Source of the DNA: an uncultured Solobacterium sp. | GTDB lineage: Bacteria > Bacillota_I > Bacilli_A > Erysipelotrichales > Erysipelotrichaceae | Reading direction: 5' to 3' | Assembly (NCBI GenBank): GCA_938039295.1 | Contig: CALHUY010000015.1 | Coordinates: forward strand, 1-47,148 | Length of the DNA: 47,148 nt | Shown: positions 39,914-47,148 of the stretch, in pieces | Layout: each line of letters starts with the position of its first letter | Numbering within the stretch: the stretch's first letter is position 1 | Program-made: the position numbers and the translations under genes | The notes under the pieces: model-generated | What the model saw: only the letters and a program-made list of their open reading frames with translations | Told to the model about the DNA's origin: nothing | The model's database searches: none

Positions 39914-40279
39914 CAGTCTTAAAGAGATAAAGTTCATTCTAACAGTACTCAAGTTTTTGTTTACTGTTAGAAATTTAATAAAAAAGTTGTTGCATAATCA
40001 TATACAATTGTATACAATATAATCATAAGTTAGTTAGAGTACTTTATATGGATAAAGTGGGGTTGTCGCTCCATTAACTTATTAGTCCAAAGTCAGGGGC
40101 TTTTTTTTATACCTTTTTTCCATTTCTGTGTAAAAATCTATATATTTTAGTAGTTTTTTATTGTTTTTGACAAAGAGTTTTTGCTCTTTTTACTATATTT
40201 TATGGTGTATTTATTGGTATACTATATACAGATGCAATAGTTTGCATAGTTTCAATTGGGGAAACAGGAGAAAAATAGA
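39914..40279. other. junction region: stem-loop, 14-bp palindrome, promoter
   Basis: 366 bp without a gene. TTCTAACAGTA/TACTGTTAGAA (39937-39947 with 39962-39972) forms a weak terminator after the recombinase. TATACAATTGTATA (40001-40014) is a perfect palindrome and a candidate recombinase site. Between 40050 and 40112 are TGGGG/CTCCA-type pairings and a T8 run (in GGGGCTTTTTTTT) without a matching upstream arm. TTGACA (40167-40172) and TACTAT (40191-40196), spaced 18 bp, form the promoter of the lipoprotein gene, and ATGCAA/TTGCAT (40232-40247) lies in its leader. Confidence 0.5.
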
Positions 40280-40894
40280 ATGAAGAAATTAAGTGTATTA
40301 TTGTTAGCGTTAGCAGTTACATTTGGATCTGCTGGTTGCACAAGAAAAACATTATCTGACATTGTTAATGAAAACAATGGAGGTACAGAAAACAATACAA
40401 ATGGAGGTACAGAAAACAATACAACAACAGGAACAGACGATAGCTACCATGAATATGAAGTTGGAGATACAGCTCAAACAATGTTCTTTGATTTGACAGT
40501 TTTAGATTATTTATCATCAACAGATATTAATGGAATTAAACCAGAAGCTGGAAAACAATTTGTTGGTGTTAAGTTAAATATCGAAAATACATTTAATAAG
40601 GATATTACAATGTTCTCATCAGATATCATTATCGAATGGGATAAGTTAAATGCTGATGATCCAGGTGCAGCAGGACCTAATTCTTATTATGATAAGGAAG
40701 CCATCTTCAATGAAGAGTTTGAAAAGGAATATACATTGACTCCTGGAGAATCTAAAGAAGGTGTTCTAGTATTTGAAATTCCTGAAGGTATAACACAAGT
40801 AGCAATTACAACACAGGATATTTATGTAGATAAACAAGGTAATGAACATAAAGGTGATGTATATATTGTAAACATCGATTTATCCAAACAATAA
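40280..40894 (+). CDS. DUF4352-type secreted lipoprotein
   Basis: 204 residues from ATG 40280 with CAGGAG upstream. Lipobox GSAGC (Cys at about 20). A linker encoded by two tandem 24-bp units (40379-40426, GGTENNT repeated) precedes the domain. The folded part (about 65-200, YEVGDTAQTMFFDLTVLDYL, GKQFVGVKLNIENTFNKDI, TPGESKEGVLVFEIPEG) matches the DUF4352/immunoglobulin-like family of lipoproteins. First gene of the right chromosomal flank. Confidence 0.85.
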   Translation: MKKLSVLLLALAVTFGSAGCTRKTLSDIVNENNGGTENNTNGGTENNTTTGTDDSYHEYEVGDTAQTMFFDLTVLDYLSSTDINGIKPEAGKQFVGVKLNIENTFNKDITMFSSDIIIEWDKLNADDPGAAGPNSYYDKEAIFNEEFEKEYTLTPGESKEGVLVFEIPEGITQVAITTQDIYVDKQGNEHKGDVYIVNIDLSKQ

Positions 40895-40904
40895 AATAAA
40901 TAAG

Positions 40905-40937
40905 ACTGAGTTATCCGCTGAGATAGCTCAGTTTTTA
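40905..40937 (+). terminator. intrinsic terminator
   Basis: ACTGAGTTATC pairs with GATAGCTCAGT (one G-T pair) around a short loop, followed by five T. Confidence 0.88.
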
Positions 40938-41002
40938 TGTATGAGTTTATTTGAAAATAATAAGCTTTTCGATATGCTATATATTAATAAGGGAGAAAAT
41001 AT

Positions 41003-41254
41003 ATGAGAAACTTTATGCAAGGTGATATCATCCAACATTTTAAAAGAGAGACAGTTGAAAAAGATGGGTTTGAATATCTATATGAATATATTGGCGAGGC
41101 TACACACTCGGAATCGCGCGAGAAAATGGTTGTATACCGAGCTTTATATGGAGATAAGGGATTATACGTCAGACCGTATGAGATGTTTGTAGGGGAAGTG
41201 GATCACGAAAAGTACCCAGAAATACGACAAAAATATCGTTTTGAAAAGATTTGA
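41003..41254 (+). CDS. DUF1653 family protein
   Basis: 83 residues, ATG 41003 after AAGGGAG. It matches the DUF1653 pattern: GDIIQHFKRE, YLYEYIGEATHSESREKMVVYRALYG, LYVRPYEMFVGEVDHEKYP. Small soluble protein of unknown function, common in Bacillota chromosomes. Confidence 0.9.
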   Translation: MRNFMQGDIIQHFKRETVEKDGFEYLYEYIGEATHSESREKMVVYRALYGDKGLYVRPYEMFVGEVDHEKYPEIRQKYRFEKI

Positions 41255-41390
41255 GAACAGTATAATTTTCAAGTAAAATAAAAAATTCACAAATTAAATT
41301 GTTAATTTTTGTTATTTTATTTGTACTAATTGGTATAAAATAAAATTAATTATAAACAAAAATGACAATTGCATAAAATTAAATAGTTTA

Positions 41391-41419
41391 AAAAAGTGGC
41401 TATAGATAGCCACTTTTTT
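41391..41419 (+). terminator. intrinsic terminator
   Basis: AAAAAGTGGCTAT pairs with ATAGCCACTTTTT with a 2-nt loop, giving a terminator usable in both directions. It isolates the mgl operon from upstream. Confidence 0.88.
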
Positions 41420-41497
41420 ACATTTTATAATTTCCAGACAGCGTAATATTAAAAATACAAATAGTAAATCCTTAAGATTTTATAAAGAGGATATGCG

Positions 41498-41526
41498 TTG
41501 ACGGTCAATTTGCATGGTGATATTAT
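41498..41526 (+). promoter_or_regulatory. sigma-A-type promoter of the mgl operon
   Basis: TTGACG (41498-41503) and TATTAT (41521-41526) with a 17-bp spacer; transcription should start near 41533, giving a leader of about 68 nt. Confidence 0.8.
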
Positions 41527-41542
41527 TTTTTCATCGGAAACG

Positions 41543-41556
41543 CGAAAGCGCTTTCC
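41543..41556. promoter_or_regulatory. cre-like operator (CcpA or LacI-family site)
   Basis: CGAAAGCGCTTTCC contains a perfect 12-bp palindrome (41544-41555) and fits the cre consensus TGNAANCGNTNNCA except at the outer positions. It lies about 10-24 nt after the predicted start, where a bound repressor would block elongation. Catabolite repression of a galactose transporter is expected, but a dedicated LacI-family repressor could also bind. Confidence 0.65.
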
Positions 41557-41600
41557 ACAGTTTCAAAGCCAAATAATTCAGGGGAGGAAAGAAAACTTTT

Positions 41601-42848
41601 ATGAAGAAATTATTTGCGGTTATGACTTCTGCAGTTTTAGCACTATCACTCGTTGGTTGTGGTCCTAAGACAAGCAGCACAGGCGGAAGCTCTAGCACAG
41701 AATCAACAGTTTCAAACGCTGATAAGCCATTAGTATGGTACAACCGTCAGCCATCTAACAGCACAACAGGTGAGTTAGATAAAGAAGCATTAAACTTCAA
41801 CAAGGATACTTACTATGTAGGTTTCGATGCTAACCAGGGTGCAGAATTACAGGGTAAGATGGTAGCTGATTACATCGCAGCTCATAAGGATATCATCGAC
41901 CGTAATGGTGATGGTGTTATCGGTTATGTATTAGCTATTGGTGACGTTGGACACAACGACTCTATCGCTCGTACAAGAGGTGTTCGTAAGGCTTTAGGTA
42001 CAGCTGTTGAAAAGGATGGCGCTGTCGATGCTACTCCAGCAGGAACAAATACAGATGGTTCTGCTACAGTTGTTAAGGATGGTAAGGTTGGCGACTTCAA
42101 GGTTCGCGAACTTGCTTCTCAGGAAATGAAGAACTCTGCAGGTGCTACATGGGATGCTGCTACTGCAGGTAACGCTATCGGTACATGGTCAGCTTCATTT
42201 GGTGATGAAATTGACTTAGTTATTTCTAATAACGATGGTATGGGTATGTCAATGTTCACAGCATGGGCTAAGGATAAGAAGGTTGCTACATTCGGTTACG
42301 ATGCTAACAGTGATGCAGTAGCTGCTATCGCTGAAGGTTACGGCGGAACAATTTCTCAGCATGCTGACGTTCAGGCTTACTTAACATTAAGAGTATTACG
42401 TAACGCTTTAGATGGTGTTGATATCAAGACAGGTATCGCTACTGCTGACGAAGCTGGAAACGTTCTTAAAGAAGGCGTTGACTACGTATACAACGAAGCA
42501 GATCGTTCATTCTATGCATTAAACCTTGCTGTTACAGCTGATAACTACAAGGACTTCATGGATGCAACTAAGACATTTGAACCAGTATCTAAGGAAGTTA
42601 AGAGCGAAACTAAGAAGGTTTGGTTGGACATCTATAACGCTTCAGACAACTTCTTAAGTTCAACATACAAGCCATTACTTGAAAAGTATGATGACTTACT
42701 ACACTTGGATGTTGAATACATCGGTGGTGATGGTCAGACTGAGTCAAATATCACAAACCGTTTAGGAAACCCAAGTCAATATGATGCGTATGCTATTAAC
42801 ATGGTTAAGACAGACAACGCTACATCATATACTTCACTCTTAAAGTAA
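41601..42848 (+). CDS. mglB: galactose/glucose-binding lipoprotein, circularly permuted MglB
   Basis: 415 residues, ATG 41601 after GGGAGGAAAG. Lipobox LSLVGC (Cys 20), then a Ser/Thr linker to about 40. Residues 42-318 match E. coli MglB from about residue 105 to its end: LVWYNRQPS, TYYVGFDANQG, a calcium loop at D100-N102-D104, sugar ligands H118/D120/R124, W184, N211 and D234. After a linker (319-337), residues 338-415 match the N-terminal part of MglB: VWLDIYNASDNF (D349 equals D14) and AYAINMVKTDNA (N400 equals N91). The order is therefore permuted. N256 of MglB is Asp here. It delivers galactose, glucose or methyl-galactoside to the permease encoded downstream. Confidence 0.93.
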   Translation: MKKLFAVMTSAVLALSLVGCGPKTSSTGGSSSTESTVSNADKPLVWYNRQPSNSTTGELDKEALNFNKDTYYVGFDANQGAELQGKMVADYIAAHKDIIDRNGDGVIGYVLAIGDVGHNDSIARTRGVRKALGTAVEKDGAVDATPAGTNTDGSATVVKDGKVGDFKVRELASQEMKNSAGATWDAATAGNAIGTWSASFGDEIDLVISNNDGMGMSMFTAWAKDKKVATFGYDANSDAVAAIAEGYGGTISQHADVQAYLTLRVLRNALDGVDIKTGIATADEAGNVLKEGVDYVYNEADRSFYALNLAVTADNYKDFMDATKTFEPVSKEVKSETKKVWLDIYNASDNFLSSTYKPLLEKYDDLLHLDVEYIGGDGQTESNITNRLGNPSQYDAYAINMVKTDNATSYTSLLK

Positions 42849-42864
42849 TTCAGTAAGATTTTCT

Positions 42865-42908
42865 AAGAGGCTAGCAGGTAGGCTTTTGAAAACCTGATAG
42901 CCTCTTTC
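42865..42908 (+). promoter_or_regulatory. intercistronic stem-loop between mglB and mglA
   Basis: AAGAGGCTA (42865-42873) pairs with TAGCCTCTT (42898-42906), enclosing CAGGT/ACCTG. Only three T follow, so it is more likely a partial attenuator or a 3'-end stabiliser that keeps binding-protein mRNA in excess than a full terminator. Confidence 0.75.
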
Positions 42909-42969
42909 TAAGTAGTTTGTAGTTAACCATACTGCTTATGATTTTTAGTTAAACAGGGGTAAATCAATT

Positions 42970-44478
42970 ATGTCAGAAAGAAATGACAATTTAATCTTGT
43001 CGATAAAGGGCATGTCGAAATCATTCGGCAGAAACAGAGTACTTGATCACATCAATTTAGATGTGAAACCCGGCTCAATTATGGGTCTCATGGGTGAAAA
43101 TGGTGCCGGCAAATCCACTATGATGAAGTGTTTGTTCGGTACATATCAAAAAGATGAAGGAAGTATCTTCCTAGATGGAAAAGAAGTAAGTTTTACTGGT
43201 CCAAAAGATGCGCTTGAAAATGGTATTGCGATGGTTCACCAAGAACTTAATCAGTGCTTAGAGCGTAGTGTTATTGATAACCTATTCTTAGGACGTTATC
43301 CAGTAAACTCTTTAGGTGTTGTTGATGAAGGAAGAATGAAGAAGGAGGCTTCTGAGTTATTCCGTAGTTTAGGTATTACAGTCAATTTGACACAGCCAAT
43401 GCGTACGATGTCCGTATCTGCTCGTCAGATGTGCGAAATCGCAAAGGCTATTTCTTATCATTCCAAGATTATTGTTTTGGATGAACCTACATCATCATTA
43501 ACTGAACCAGAAGTTAAGAAGTTATTCCAGATGATGCGTAAACTACGTAGTCAGGGTATTTCCATTATCTATATTTCTCATAAGATGGATGAAATTTTTG
43601 ATATATGTGATCAGGTGTCTGTATTGCGTGATGGTAAGTTGATTATGACAAAAGACGTTACCGATACAAATATGAATGACTTGATTGCGGCGATGGTTGG
43701 ACGTTCTCTTGATAACCGTTTCCCACCGGTTGATAATACACCGGGTGAAACGATTCTTTCTATCAAAGATCTTTCTACGAAGTTTGCACCTTACCTCGAT
43801 GAAGTTAGTTTCGATGTTAAGGAAGGTGAAATCTTCGGCTTGTATGGTCTAGTAGGTGCTGGACGTACAGAGTTAATGGAAACAATCTTTGGTGTTCGTA
43901 CAAGAGCAGCAGGTCGTGTTTATTACAATGGCAAGCTCATGAACTTCGATAGTGCAAAAGAAGCCATGGACAATGGATTCGCTATGATTACCGAAGAAAG
44001 AAAGGCTAACGGATTATTCTTAAAGAGTGACTTAACTTTCAATACTTGTATTGCAAATATGAATCACTATAAGAATGGAATCGTTGTGTCTGATGAGAAG
44101 ATGAAGAAGGCAACAGTTAAAGAAATTGCCTTAATGCATACAAAGTGCATGGGACCAGATGATGCAATTACATCACTATCTGGTGGTAACCAACAGAAGA
44201 TCATCTTCGGTAAGTGGTTAGAAAGAAATCCAAAGGTATTTATGATGGATGAGCCAACTCGTGGTATCGACGTTGGTGCAAAATACGAGATCTACGATTT
44301 AATTATCAAGATGGCAAAGATGGGTAAGACAATTATTGTATGTTCATCTGAAATGCCAGAGATTCTCGGTATCACAAATCGAATCGGTGTTATGTCCAAT
44401 GGACGTCTTGCCGGAATCGTTAATACAAAAGAGACAAATCAGGAAGAACTCCTGAGACTCAGCGCAATGTATTTGTAA
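42970..44478 (+). CDS. mglA: galactose ABC transporter ATP-binding protein, two ATPase domains
   Basis: 502 residues, ATG 42970 after AGGGG. The two ABC domains are typical of the MglA/RbsA family. The first has Walker A GENGAGKST (about 40-48), a Q-loop (VHQELN), signature MSVSARQM (degenerate) and Walker B IIVLDEPTSS. The second has a degenerate Walker A GLVGAGRTE (about 298), signature LSGGNQQK and Walker B VFMMDEPTRGIDVGAK. One degenerate site is normal in this family. Length equals the family norm (about 500). Third and last partner MglC follows 16 nt downstream. Confidence 0.95.
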   Translation: MSERNDNLILSIKGMSKSFGRNRVLDHINLDVKPGSIMGLMGENGAGKSTMMKCLFGTYQKDEGSIFLDGKEVSFTGPKDALENGIAMVHQELNQCLERSVIDNLFLGRYPVNSLGVVDEGRMKKEASELFRSLGITVNLTQPMRTMSVSARQMCEIAKAISYHSKIIVLDEPTSSLTEPEVKKLFQMMRKLRSQGISIIYISHKMDEIFDICDQVSVLRDGKLIMTKDVTDTNMNDLIAAMVGRSLDNRFPPVDNTPGETILSIKDLSTKFAPYLDEVSFDVKEGEIFGLYGLVGAGRTELMETIFGVRTRAAGRVYYNGKLMNFDSAKEAMDNGFAMITEERKANGLFLKSDLTFNTCIANMNHYKNGIVVSDEKMKKATVKEIALMHTKCMGPDDAITSLSGGNQQKIIFGKWLERNPKVFMMDEPTRGIDVGAKYEIYDLIIKMAKMGKTIIVCSSEMPEILGITNRIGVMSNGRLAGIVNTKETNQEELLRLSAMYL

Positions 44479-44493
44479 TCGGAGGGGTTAGAC

Positions 44494-46176
44494 ATGAGTC
44501 AAAATAACGAAAAATTAGGGGCAGAGATTCTCTCTGTTGATCAGGAAGAAAGCCTACTAAAACCAATTACGGACCACGTAGGTAAGATTCAAGCACAAAT
44601 CGATGAATTACGTAAAGATGGAACAGATAAGACTGTTGAGTTACTAAACGTAATTCAGATGACAAAGAACGATAAGAGCTTATCAAAGAGCGAAAAGGAA
44701 AACCGTATCGCTGAGGCTAAAAAGGCTTTAGAAGCTGCTCAACAAGTTGAAAAAGCAAATAAGCCAGCTGTAGATAAGTTAATCAATGAAGGTGTTACTT
44801 ATTTAAATCAACATTTTGAAAAGGAATACTATTCAAAGGTTGTCGCAAGTTGCGCTGCTGAAAAAACTCTTGCCGCAAAGAGATATAGCGATCTTTTAGC
44901 TGAACTAAAGAATGTTCATGCACAGAATCTTTCTAAGATTACTGGTAATGACGCTGATGCAAAACAAGAACTCAAAGATGAAAACTATGTATATAAAAAC
45001 AAAGTCTTTGATGCAAAACTAATATATCAAAAAGAATTACAAGCAATTAAGGATCGTAAACACGAAGCGTTTATTCAACGTTATCATTTAATCGATCTAT
45101 TGAAGATGTCTAAGTTCAGCTTTGCTGAAACACAGGTACAGAAGATTGAACATTACTTATATACATTCAACCGTAAGGATTGGTTATTACGTAATGGTCT
45201 ATATCTAGTTATTATTCTTGTATTTATTGGTTTAGGTATCGTTACTCCAATTATCAAGAAGACTCCTTTATTCACAGTTAATAACATCTTAAATATCTTA
45301 CAGCAGGCATCTCCAAGAATGTTCTTGGCATTAGGTGTAGCTGGCGTGATAATGCTTGCAGGTACTGACTTATCCATTGGACGTATGGTGGGTATGGGTA
45401 TGGTAGCTTCAACAATTATCATGCACAAGGGCATTAATACTGGTGCAGTATTTGGTAAGGTATTTGATTTCACAAGCCTTCCAGTTGGTGCAAGAGCAGT
45501 ACTGGCATTGCTTGTATGTATTGTCTTATGTACAATCTTTACTTCCATTGCTGGTTTCTTCAAGGCGAAGTATAAGATGCACCCATTTATTTCATCTATG
45601 TCTAACATGTTAATCATCTTCGGTATGGTTACATATGCGACAAAGGGTGTATCCTTCGGTGCTATCGAAAATGATATTCCAGCAATGATTATTCCAAAGA
45701 TTGGCAACTTCCCAACTATCATCTTATGGGCTGCTACAGCTGTAATTGTTGTATGGTTTATTTGGAATAAGACAACATTTGGTAAGAATCTATATGCAGT
45801 AGGTGGAAACCCAGAAGCTGCTGCTGTATCAGGTATCGACGTATTTAAGGTAACAATCATGGCATTCGCTATGGCTGGTGTACTCTATGGATTTGGTGCA
45901 TGGTTAGAATGTAACCGAATGGTAGGTTCCGGTTCTGCTGCGTATGGTCAGGGTTGGGATATGGACGCTATCGCTGCCTGCGTAGTAGGTGGTGTATCCT
46001 TCTCTGGTGGTATCGGTAAGATTTCTGGTGTTGTTGTCGGTGTAACAATCTTTACAGCGTTAACATACTCCTTAACAATCTTAGGTATTGATACAAACCT
46101 TCAGTTCGTATTTGAAGGTCTCATCATCTTAGCTGCGGTAACATTGGACTGCTTAAAGTACGTTCAAAAGAAGTAA
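44494..46176 (+). CDS. mglC: galactose ABC transporter permease with long N-terminal extension
   Basis: 560 residues, ATG 44494 after GGAGGGG. Residues about 228-560 are a normal MglC/RbsC permease, with FIGLGIVTPIIKK, ALGVAGVIMLAGTDLSIGR, TTFGKNLYAVGGNPEAAAVSGI and DAIAACVVGGVSFSGGIG. The family is usually about 330 residues. The first 225 are extra: a charged, Lys/Glu/Ala-rich, largely coiled-coil region (ENRIAEAKKALEAAQQVE, AAKRYSDLLAELKNVHAQ) that should be cytoplasmic. Its purpose is unknown; it might contact MglA or a regulator. A strong terminator follows. Confidence 0.94.
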   Translation: MSQNNEKLGAEILSVDQEESLLKPITDHVGKIQAQIDELRKDGTDKTVELLNVIQMTKNDKSLSKSEKENRIAEAKKALEAAQQVEKANKPAVDKLINEGVTYLNQHFEKEYYSKVVASCAAEKTLAAKRYSDLLAELKNVHAQNLSKITGNDADAKQELKDENYVYKNKVFDAKLIYQKELQAIKDRKHEAFIQRYHLIDLLKMSKFSFAETQVQKIEHYLYTFNRKDWLLRNGLYLVIILVFIGLGIVTPIIKKTPLFTVNNILNILQQASPRMFLALGVAGVIMLAGTDLSIGRMVGMGMVASTIIMHKGINTGAVFGKVFDFTSLPVGARAVLALLVCIVLCTIFTSIAGFFKAKYKMHPFISSMSNMLIIFGMVTYATKGVSFGAIENDIPAMIIPKIGNFPTIILWAATAVIVVWFIWNKTTFGKNLYAVGGNPEAAAVSGIDVFKVTIMAFAMAGVLYGFGAWLECNRMVGSGSAAYGQGWDMDAIAACVVGGVSFSGGIGKISGVVVGVTIFTALTYSLTILGIDTNLQFVFEGLIILAAVTLDCLKYVQKK

Positions 46177-46184
46177 TTCAATTT

Positions 46185-46214
46185 GCGGAAACCAGAAATG
46201 GCTTCCGCTTTTTT
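46185..46214 (+). terminator. intrinsic terminator of the mgl operon
   Basis: GCGGAA-CC pairs with GG-TTCCGC around an AGAAAT loop, followed by six T. Confidence 0.9.
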
Positions 46215-46231
46215 CTATGTTGGTTCTCGGG

Positions 46232-46237
46232 TATAAT
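46232..46237 (+). promoter_or_regulatory. -10 element placed for a leaderless transcript
   Basis: A consensus TATAAT ends 7 nt before ATG 46244, so transcription would start at or next to the start codon. The -35 region (about 46209-46214) is T-rich and weak and overlaps the mgl terminator tail. Confidence 0.6.
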
Positions 46238-46243
46238 ACTGGT

Positions 46244-46819
46244 ATGGAAATCAATGAACTAAAAGAAAGATATTATTCTCTAGACAATAGTTATGAACGC
46301 TATATATTACTTCAAGAATACCAAAATGAACATCGTGAAGATGAAATGGTAAAGGGCATGTTGGAAGTTTTAATGAAGCGATATGGAAATGCAAAGTTAA
46401 GAAAACCTGCAGATCATTTTATGCATGCATGCTTGATGATGAAGGTGATGGCAGATGAAAGTTTTGGAAGTTTTGTACTTACAAAGAAAAAGCAGGAATT
46501 TCAACAATTCCTACGAGAACTAGCGCTAAATGATGAACAATCTGAATATCTAACTGCGGAGTGGAAACATCTAGCCAGAACCTACATTCGCTTAAGTAAA
46601 AAGAACAATTCAAAATCATACTTTTTTGGAATGGGGAAACGCGATGAACATGTAGTTGTTGGAAATGTGGCAGATGAAATCATAAATATCTTTGTGCGCT
46701 TACCAAAGCGACTAGGATATTCAAAAGAAGTTGCAGGTTTGTGTCAGATAGTGATGGATACATTCCTGGAAGAGTTTCCAAATGATGAGGAAGTATTAAA
46801 TAGTGCAATTAAAAAGTGA
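46244..46819 (+). CDS. hypothetical protein (DUF6553-like)
   Basis: 191 residues from ATG 46244; ATG 46217 is in frame but would lie upstream of the -10 element. There is no Shine-Dalgarno before either. The product is all-helical, soluble and charged (SYERYILLQEYQNEHREDEMVKGML, YGNAKLRKPADHFMHACLMMK). It resembles short helical hypothetical proteins of Bacillota; I would guess DUF6553 but cannot confirm. Convergent with deoD. Confidence 0.75.
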   Translation: MEINELKERYYSLDNSYERYILLQEYQNEHREDEMVKGMLEVLMKRYGNAKLRKPADHFMHACLMMKVMADESFGSFVLTKKKQEFQQFLRELALNDEQSEYLTAEWKHLARTYIRLSKKNNSKSYFFGMGKRDEHVVVGNVADEIINIFVRLPKRLGYSKEVAGLCQIVMDTFLEEFPNDEEVLNSAIKK

Positions 46820-46838
46820 ACCAATTGGTTCACTTTTT
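46811..46838. terminator. bidirectional terminator between convergent genes
   Basis: A perfect 28-bp palindrome (arms AAAAAGTGAACCAA and TTGGTTCACTTTTT) with T-runs in both directions. It overlaps the stop codon of the gene at 46244 and lies 3 nt from the deoD stop. Confidence 0.93.
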
Positions 46839-46841
46839 GAT

Positions 46842-47148
46842 TTAGTCAGCGATTGCAGCGTCTAAAGCAATCTTCATCATATCTGTGAAGGCTGTTTGAC
46901 GTTGTTCAGCAGTTGTAATTTCTGGTGATACAAAGCTATCAGAAATTGTTAGTAAGCAAGCTGCGTTCTTTCCTAATACATTTGCATTTGAGAATAGTGC
47001 AAAACTTTCCATTTCAACACCTAAGCAATGTAGTTCATCTACTACCTTTGGTAGGTATGTAACGTTCTTTTCGCGATAGAATACGTCAGATGAATGAATT
47101 AAACCTTCAGTAATCTTCATTCCAAGATTTTCTGCAGCCTTTTTAATC
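46842..47148 (-). CDS. deoD: purine-nucleoside phosphorylase DeoD, C-terminal part (cut by window edge)
   Basis: Minus strand; the frame is open at the right edge (IKKAAENLGMKITEGLIHSSDVFYRE) and ends at 46842. It has the DeoD-type motifs HSSDVFYRE, LHCLGVEMESFALFSNA (purine and ribose contacts) and TISDSFVSPE with the catalytic Asp. It cleaves purine ribo- and deoxyribonucleosides with phosphate. About 102 residues of the usual 235 are visible. Confidence 0.93.
   Translation of the reverse strand, partial: IKKAAENLGMKITEGLIHSSDVFYREKNVTYLPKVVDELHCLGVEMESFALFSNANVLGKNAACLLTISDSFVSPEITTAEQRQTAFTDMMKIALDAAIAD

Larger units (their letters stand above)
841..40020. mobile_element. integrated conjugative element (approximate limits)
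   Basis: Between the tRNA operon and the chromosomal DUF4352/mgl region lies a continuous set of partition, conjugation (VirB2/B3/B4/B6-like, VirD4, relaxase, NlpC/P60), SSB, antirestriction and surface genes, ending with a large serine recombinase. This content is diagnostic of an integrative and conjugative element or an integrated conjugative plasmid. The ends are not resolved. A serine recombinase normally lies beside one end, so the right end is probably just after 39913. The left end is placed after the tRNA terminator only because element genes start there. I saw no convincing direct repeat marking attL and attR. The 28-38.6 kb cargo is more AT-rich than the core and probably came in separately. 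Confidence 0.8.

Noticed and set aside
45153..45860. 235-codon antisense frame within mglC
   Set aside because: It is a shadow of the conserved permease reading frame, with no ribosome-binding site or recognisable protein.

Overview
The window is low-GC DNA of a Bacillota (Firmicutes) type: strong Shine-Dalgarno sites, sigma-A-like promoters, T-tailed hairpin terminators, AT-rich codon use, and Gram-positive surface and conjugation proteins. An Erysipelotrichia-like host is my best guess from overall style, but the genus cannot be fixed from sequence alone.

Layout. (1) 1-840: chromosomal flank with the start of a minus-strand gene and a six-tRNA operon (Val-Thr-Tyr-Gln-Lys-Gly) with a clear promoter and terminator. 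(2) About 841-40,000: an integrated conjugative element. Its left part (883-5300) has a small regulator, 8-bp tandem repeats, a possible initiator, ParA/ParB and an ArpU-like regulator. Next come envelope proteins, a large SpaA-type adhesin, SSB, a MuF-C-like protein and an ArdC-type antirestriction protein (5576-14919). The mating-channel genes follow (VirB2-like, VirB6-like, PrgI/VirB3-like, VirB4, NlpC/P60 hydrolase; 14940-20696), then a roughly 385-nt strongly structured noncoding stretch, two small genes, an oriT-like repeat region and a mobilisation operon (ribbon-helix-helix protein, coiled-coil protein, MOBL-like relaxase with Sel1-like repeats, VirD4 coupling protein, nuclease-fold protein; 22392-27649). 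(3) 28,075-38,600: more AT-rich cargo of mixed origin. It holds a secreted cysteine protease with a membrane partner, two minus-strand secreted proteins between 68-bp direct repeats, a 5'-truncated membrane gene, and a tight five-gene operon (NUDIX, ASCH-like, radical SAM/SPASM, S41 peptidase, ABC exporter) that looks like a peptide-modification system with no visible precursor. A serine resolvase gene is split by about 1 kb carrying a GNAT scrap, a VOC protein and a TfoX-N protein. A large serine recombinase (38609-39913) closes the element. (4) 40,280-47,148: chromosome again, with a DUF4352 lipoprotein, a DUF1653 protein, an mglBAC-type galactose ABC operon behind a strong promoter and a cre-like operator, a probably leaderless gene, and the end of deoD on the minus strand.

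Two observations stand out. First, twelve near-identical copies of a 19-bp palindrome (core GGGGCAA-N-TTGCCCC) are spread from 4.1 to 21.9 kb, almost all at gene junctions, with one full and one degenerate copy in frame inside coding sequence; the arrangement resembles the dispersed KorB operators of RK2, and the element encodes its own ParB. Second, the MglB-type galactose-binding protein is circularly permuted: segments matching MglB residues about 1-100 sit at the C terminus, yet nearly all sugar-binding positions are kept. All assignments come from reading the sequence; no database search was run.
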